A DNA stretch of 64,000 bases, from the NCBI RefSeq assembly GCF_036417845.1, contig NC_089981.1:39438668-39502667 (forward strand). Reading direction: 5' to 3'. This document shows positions 61,401 to 64,000 of the stretch, piece after piece. The position numbers and the translations under genes were made by a program. The notes beneath the pieces were generated by a model. The model was not told the origin of the DNA, made no database searches, and worked only from the letters and a program-made list of their open reading frames with translations. The DNA comes from Apteryx mantelli (Eukaryota; Chordata; Aves; Apterygiformes; Apterygidae). Each line of letters begins with the position of its first letter. Positions within the stretch are counted from its first letter, which is position 1.

Positions 61401-64000
61401 TTGCTTTATCAGCCTGTCTTTGAATTCCTGAATAAGTATAGTAGGTATCCTGACTGGTTTGAAAAATTAATACCTAAAAAGTGCCTCTACCATTGTTGCA
61501 AAGAATTTTTACTGGAGTAGAATAGTTGGATATTTCAAGTTGATCTGACTTGAGACAGCTGTCTACCTGCTTTTCTTTTATATAAAATGAGTTGGATTTT
61601 CTGTAGGAAAAAGCTAACAATCTATAGTAAATGCCAAGGTCCATTTGCTATTCTTTTAGGTGCAGCTAGTGGTAGCAGGAGAGAACCACACTCTTAAGTT
61701 GCCCAACAGTAGCATCACTCTTACTGTTTTTGCACCATTATTTGGGCCACTTGGATGTTGAAAGCTTCTTAATGTCTCCAGAACCTCTCCTTGGGAAGCT
61801 TGGTTGTATCAATAGCTTGCCCTGTAAGTGAGACTGTCTTGCTTTACAGCGTAAGATCAGTCCTAGGGCTACTCATCTTTTGCAGTCTGTGCATGTCCTG
61901 TCCTCTCAGGATGAAAGCAGTTAACTCCCAGTTATCAGCATGGCACAACAGTCTTCTCTCTGCAATCTAGCAATTTAGGAACGCAGGGTACATTGCTAAT
62001 CGCAGGCGGTTACGGTCTGTCACTGTAATATGCTTCTTTTTAAAGAAGGAACTGTTTTATTACCTTCTCTTTCTCACCTTGTCTTCCCCCACATACATAA
62101 ATTAGTTCTTTTAGAACACTACTTTAGAACTTAAAAGCAAGTACTGCTTAAGAAAAGTCCAACTGCAGTCTGTGCTAGCTGAAGGTATGAGGCTATTCCA
62201 AATTTATCTTTGAAGATGAAATATGATTTTGAGACCAAGGAATTGTGAAATCTGTTTGAAACTGTGTATTGGAAGTCTGGAGCTTTCTTTAAAACCTCTT
62301 TTGATAGCAGTTGTGGAAAACTTACCTTCATCTCTTAAAAACCAAGCATGTATGTATGTAGAATTATTTGATGTTTGGTAATTCCTTGTTTCAGCTCTTT
62401 CTATTTTAACTATTTAACACAGCATGGGGATTATTTCTTTCAGCAAGTTCTGTTAACTAGATAGTCATGTTGATTCTTACAAGCTGAATAAGACCATTTA
62501 GTTTTTTAAGTTTCCGTGGTGCTGCTTTGATGTTTTGTCAGTGCTTTTCCTTTACTTTTGGAAAAAATGTGTTGGGAAAAGCCAGTGTTCTGGGCAGTGC
62601 TCCTGTGTAACATGTTAAATGTTTTACTGCTGGTGATGTTTTCACACTGTCTAGTGGGGTAGGGCAATCAAAAGGTTGAGTATTACAAAGCGAAAATGAA
62701 AGTAGAGTTGTATTGATCAACTAGGAGATGATATAAAAGGACATACTTATGACTCTTTATTTGCAAAGACAAGCCTTATCTTGTGTTCTAGAATTCACTT
62801 GTGGTTGTAAAGGGAACTCATTTACCAGGGAAATATGACGCACAGAAAAAATCTAGATCTCTGGCAGTGTAGAAAATTTACCTGTTCATTCATACTGCTT
62901 ACATACTTCCGAAAGAGAACATGTATATGCAGCCACCAAAACTTTTAGGAGTTTCGTTTGTCTGTGACTTATTTCAGGTTACTGAAATAAGCTAGTTTTT
63001 ATTTCTGTAATCAATTCATCTGGGTTGTAGCTGTGCTTAAAAGGAAGATTGCTTTACATTTAAAAGATCCATCAGTACCATACAGTTCTGCATTGCTTTG
63101 GGAGGGAGGGAGTTGATTGGATCGGGTTCCTTACCCAGCTGTCAGTTTGGCCATGTGGCCATCCAGGCTGGCATGTGGGAAGGGTTAAGACTGTGTGGTG
63201 AGCAGGGGGAGAATACCCCTTTTGTGATCCTTGTTTTCTGGTTTTAAGCTGATTGTGAGACTGCAGTCTTGGAACTGGTATTGCTTTTTGACTCACTTAA
63301 AAACTGTCTAATGCAGTACGGAGATATTTTTTCCTGAACTGTAAAACTTCCCAGATATTTGGGAAAAAAAACCCAAGAATATTTACAACTGTTAATTCAA
63401 AATAATTTCAGTTTAAACTGAAGATCTGAATATTTCATGTTCGGGAGTACTGGTGTTTAACACTTCTTTGCACCTTTTTGAGTATAAATCAAGACTAAAA
63501 AAGCTTTTGGGGACATTTGTTAGGGTTGAAGTTAATATGAAGTGTACCCAGATAGTGAATGCGAGAACAGTGTTTTGGTTTTTTTTGAGAAAGAGATTCT
63601 GAACTTCTGATTTCATTCCTGATGCCATTTCAAAAGTTTTATCTTTTTATTTTTCTACCTTCTTTTGAAGAAAAGTGTTTTTTGATAAATTAAGCTGATA
63701 TTAGTGTGGGAATGGTATTGGAGGGCAAATAAATTCTAATGTGCAAATGTAAAACACATCAGTAAGCTTTATTTCATAGTTCGGCTTTTCTTTTGTTTCC
63801 ATGAGAAATGTGCAGGACCACTGTTTTAATTTTGGACTATTTTAATTGCTTAATGCTGTTTAAAAATGTATGCAGTTTCTGAGGTATTTCAGAAAACAGA
63901 TTTAAAATAACTCCCTCTTCCCCCCCCCCTTTTTTTTTTGCTCATAACTCAGTGTGCAATACAAAATTTGTTTGCTTCAGCTGGCTGAAGAGGTTTCCCT

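Larger units (their letters stand above)
57700..64000 (+). other. CAPRIN1: CAPRIN1 intron, continues beyond the window
   Basis: GC-rich to about 58.64 kb, then AT-rich noncoding sequence with homopolymer runs (T-rich near 59.0 kb, C9 near 61.06 kb, C10/T10 near 63.92 kb). I searched both by eye and by expected protein sequence for the next CAPRIN1 exon (GKLDDYQ...) and did not find it. No other gene or transposon is recognisable. Confidence 0.8.

Noticed and set aside
63940..64000. Possible CAPRIN1 exon at the right edge
   Set aside because: No match to the expected continuation of the protein in any plus-strand frame.
1..64000. tRNA, rRNA, CRISPR, operon or endogenous virus
   Set aside because: I saw no cloverleaf with A/B boxes, no rRNA, no regularly spaced repeats with unique spacers, no bacterial gene organisation and no recognisable retroviral gene or LTR. 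The only arrays are simple repeats and the minisatellite.

Overview
The window is vertebrate nuclear DNA, almost certainly from a bird. Three things point there. It holds intron-containing orthologues of two vertebrate genes that are neighbours on human 11p13, LMO2 and CAPRIN1. It carries a typical avian CR1 LINE 3' end at about 11.05-11.24 kb. It also has a background of old amniote repeats (MIR-type SINEs, decayed CR1, fold-back repeats) with few recent insertions. I cannot name the species.

Layout. From 1 to 7776 on the minus strand lies the 3' part of LMO2: all three coding exons, the start of the 3'UTR (which runs off the left edge) and one spliced 5'UTR/coding exon. The joined CDS is 41 + 216 + 220 nt and gives a 158-residue protein with two intact LIM domains. 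A CpG island (about 6.83-8.09 kb) covers the LMO2 proximal promoter and first coding exon; inside it, in the intron, is a GC-rich minisatellite. From about 8.1 to 56.5 kb there is no protein-coding gene that I can support, only AT-rich noncoding sequence with CR1, MIR, fold-back and simple repeats, one fossil RTE-like reverse transcriptase, and candidate regulatory elements. The best of these is a GC-rich spot at about 20.05-20.22 kb, some 12.5 kb upstream of the LMO2 start codon. From about 56.6 to 58.6 kb is the CAPRIN1 CpG island, with a probable 5'UTR exon and the first coding exon (66 codons) on the plus strand. From 57.7 kb to the end is the next CAPRIN1 intron; the following coding exon is not in the window.

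How it fits together. LMO2 (haematopoietic and endothelial transcription co-factor) and CAPRIN1 (cytoplasmic RNA-granule protein) lie head to head, with about 49.9 kb between their start codons. The interval is where distal LMO2 promoters and enhancers would be expected. The acceptor site upstream of the LMO2 coding start implies at least one further 5' exon inside this interval.

I found no undescribed biological system such as an operon, CRISPR array or defence island. The points most worth checking are an E-box/ETS/GATA cluster with the spacing bound by LMO2-containing complexes, a possible distal first exon beside it, a GATA palindrome inside an old CR1, an in-frame open 5' exon that could extend LMO2 at its N-terminus, the intronic minisatellite, and a retroposon-like GC-rich block ending in a run of 39 T.
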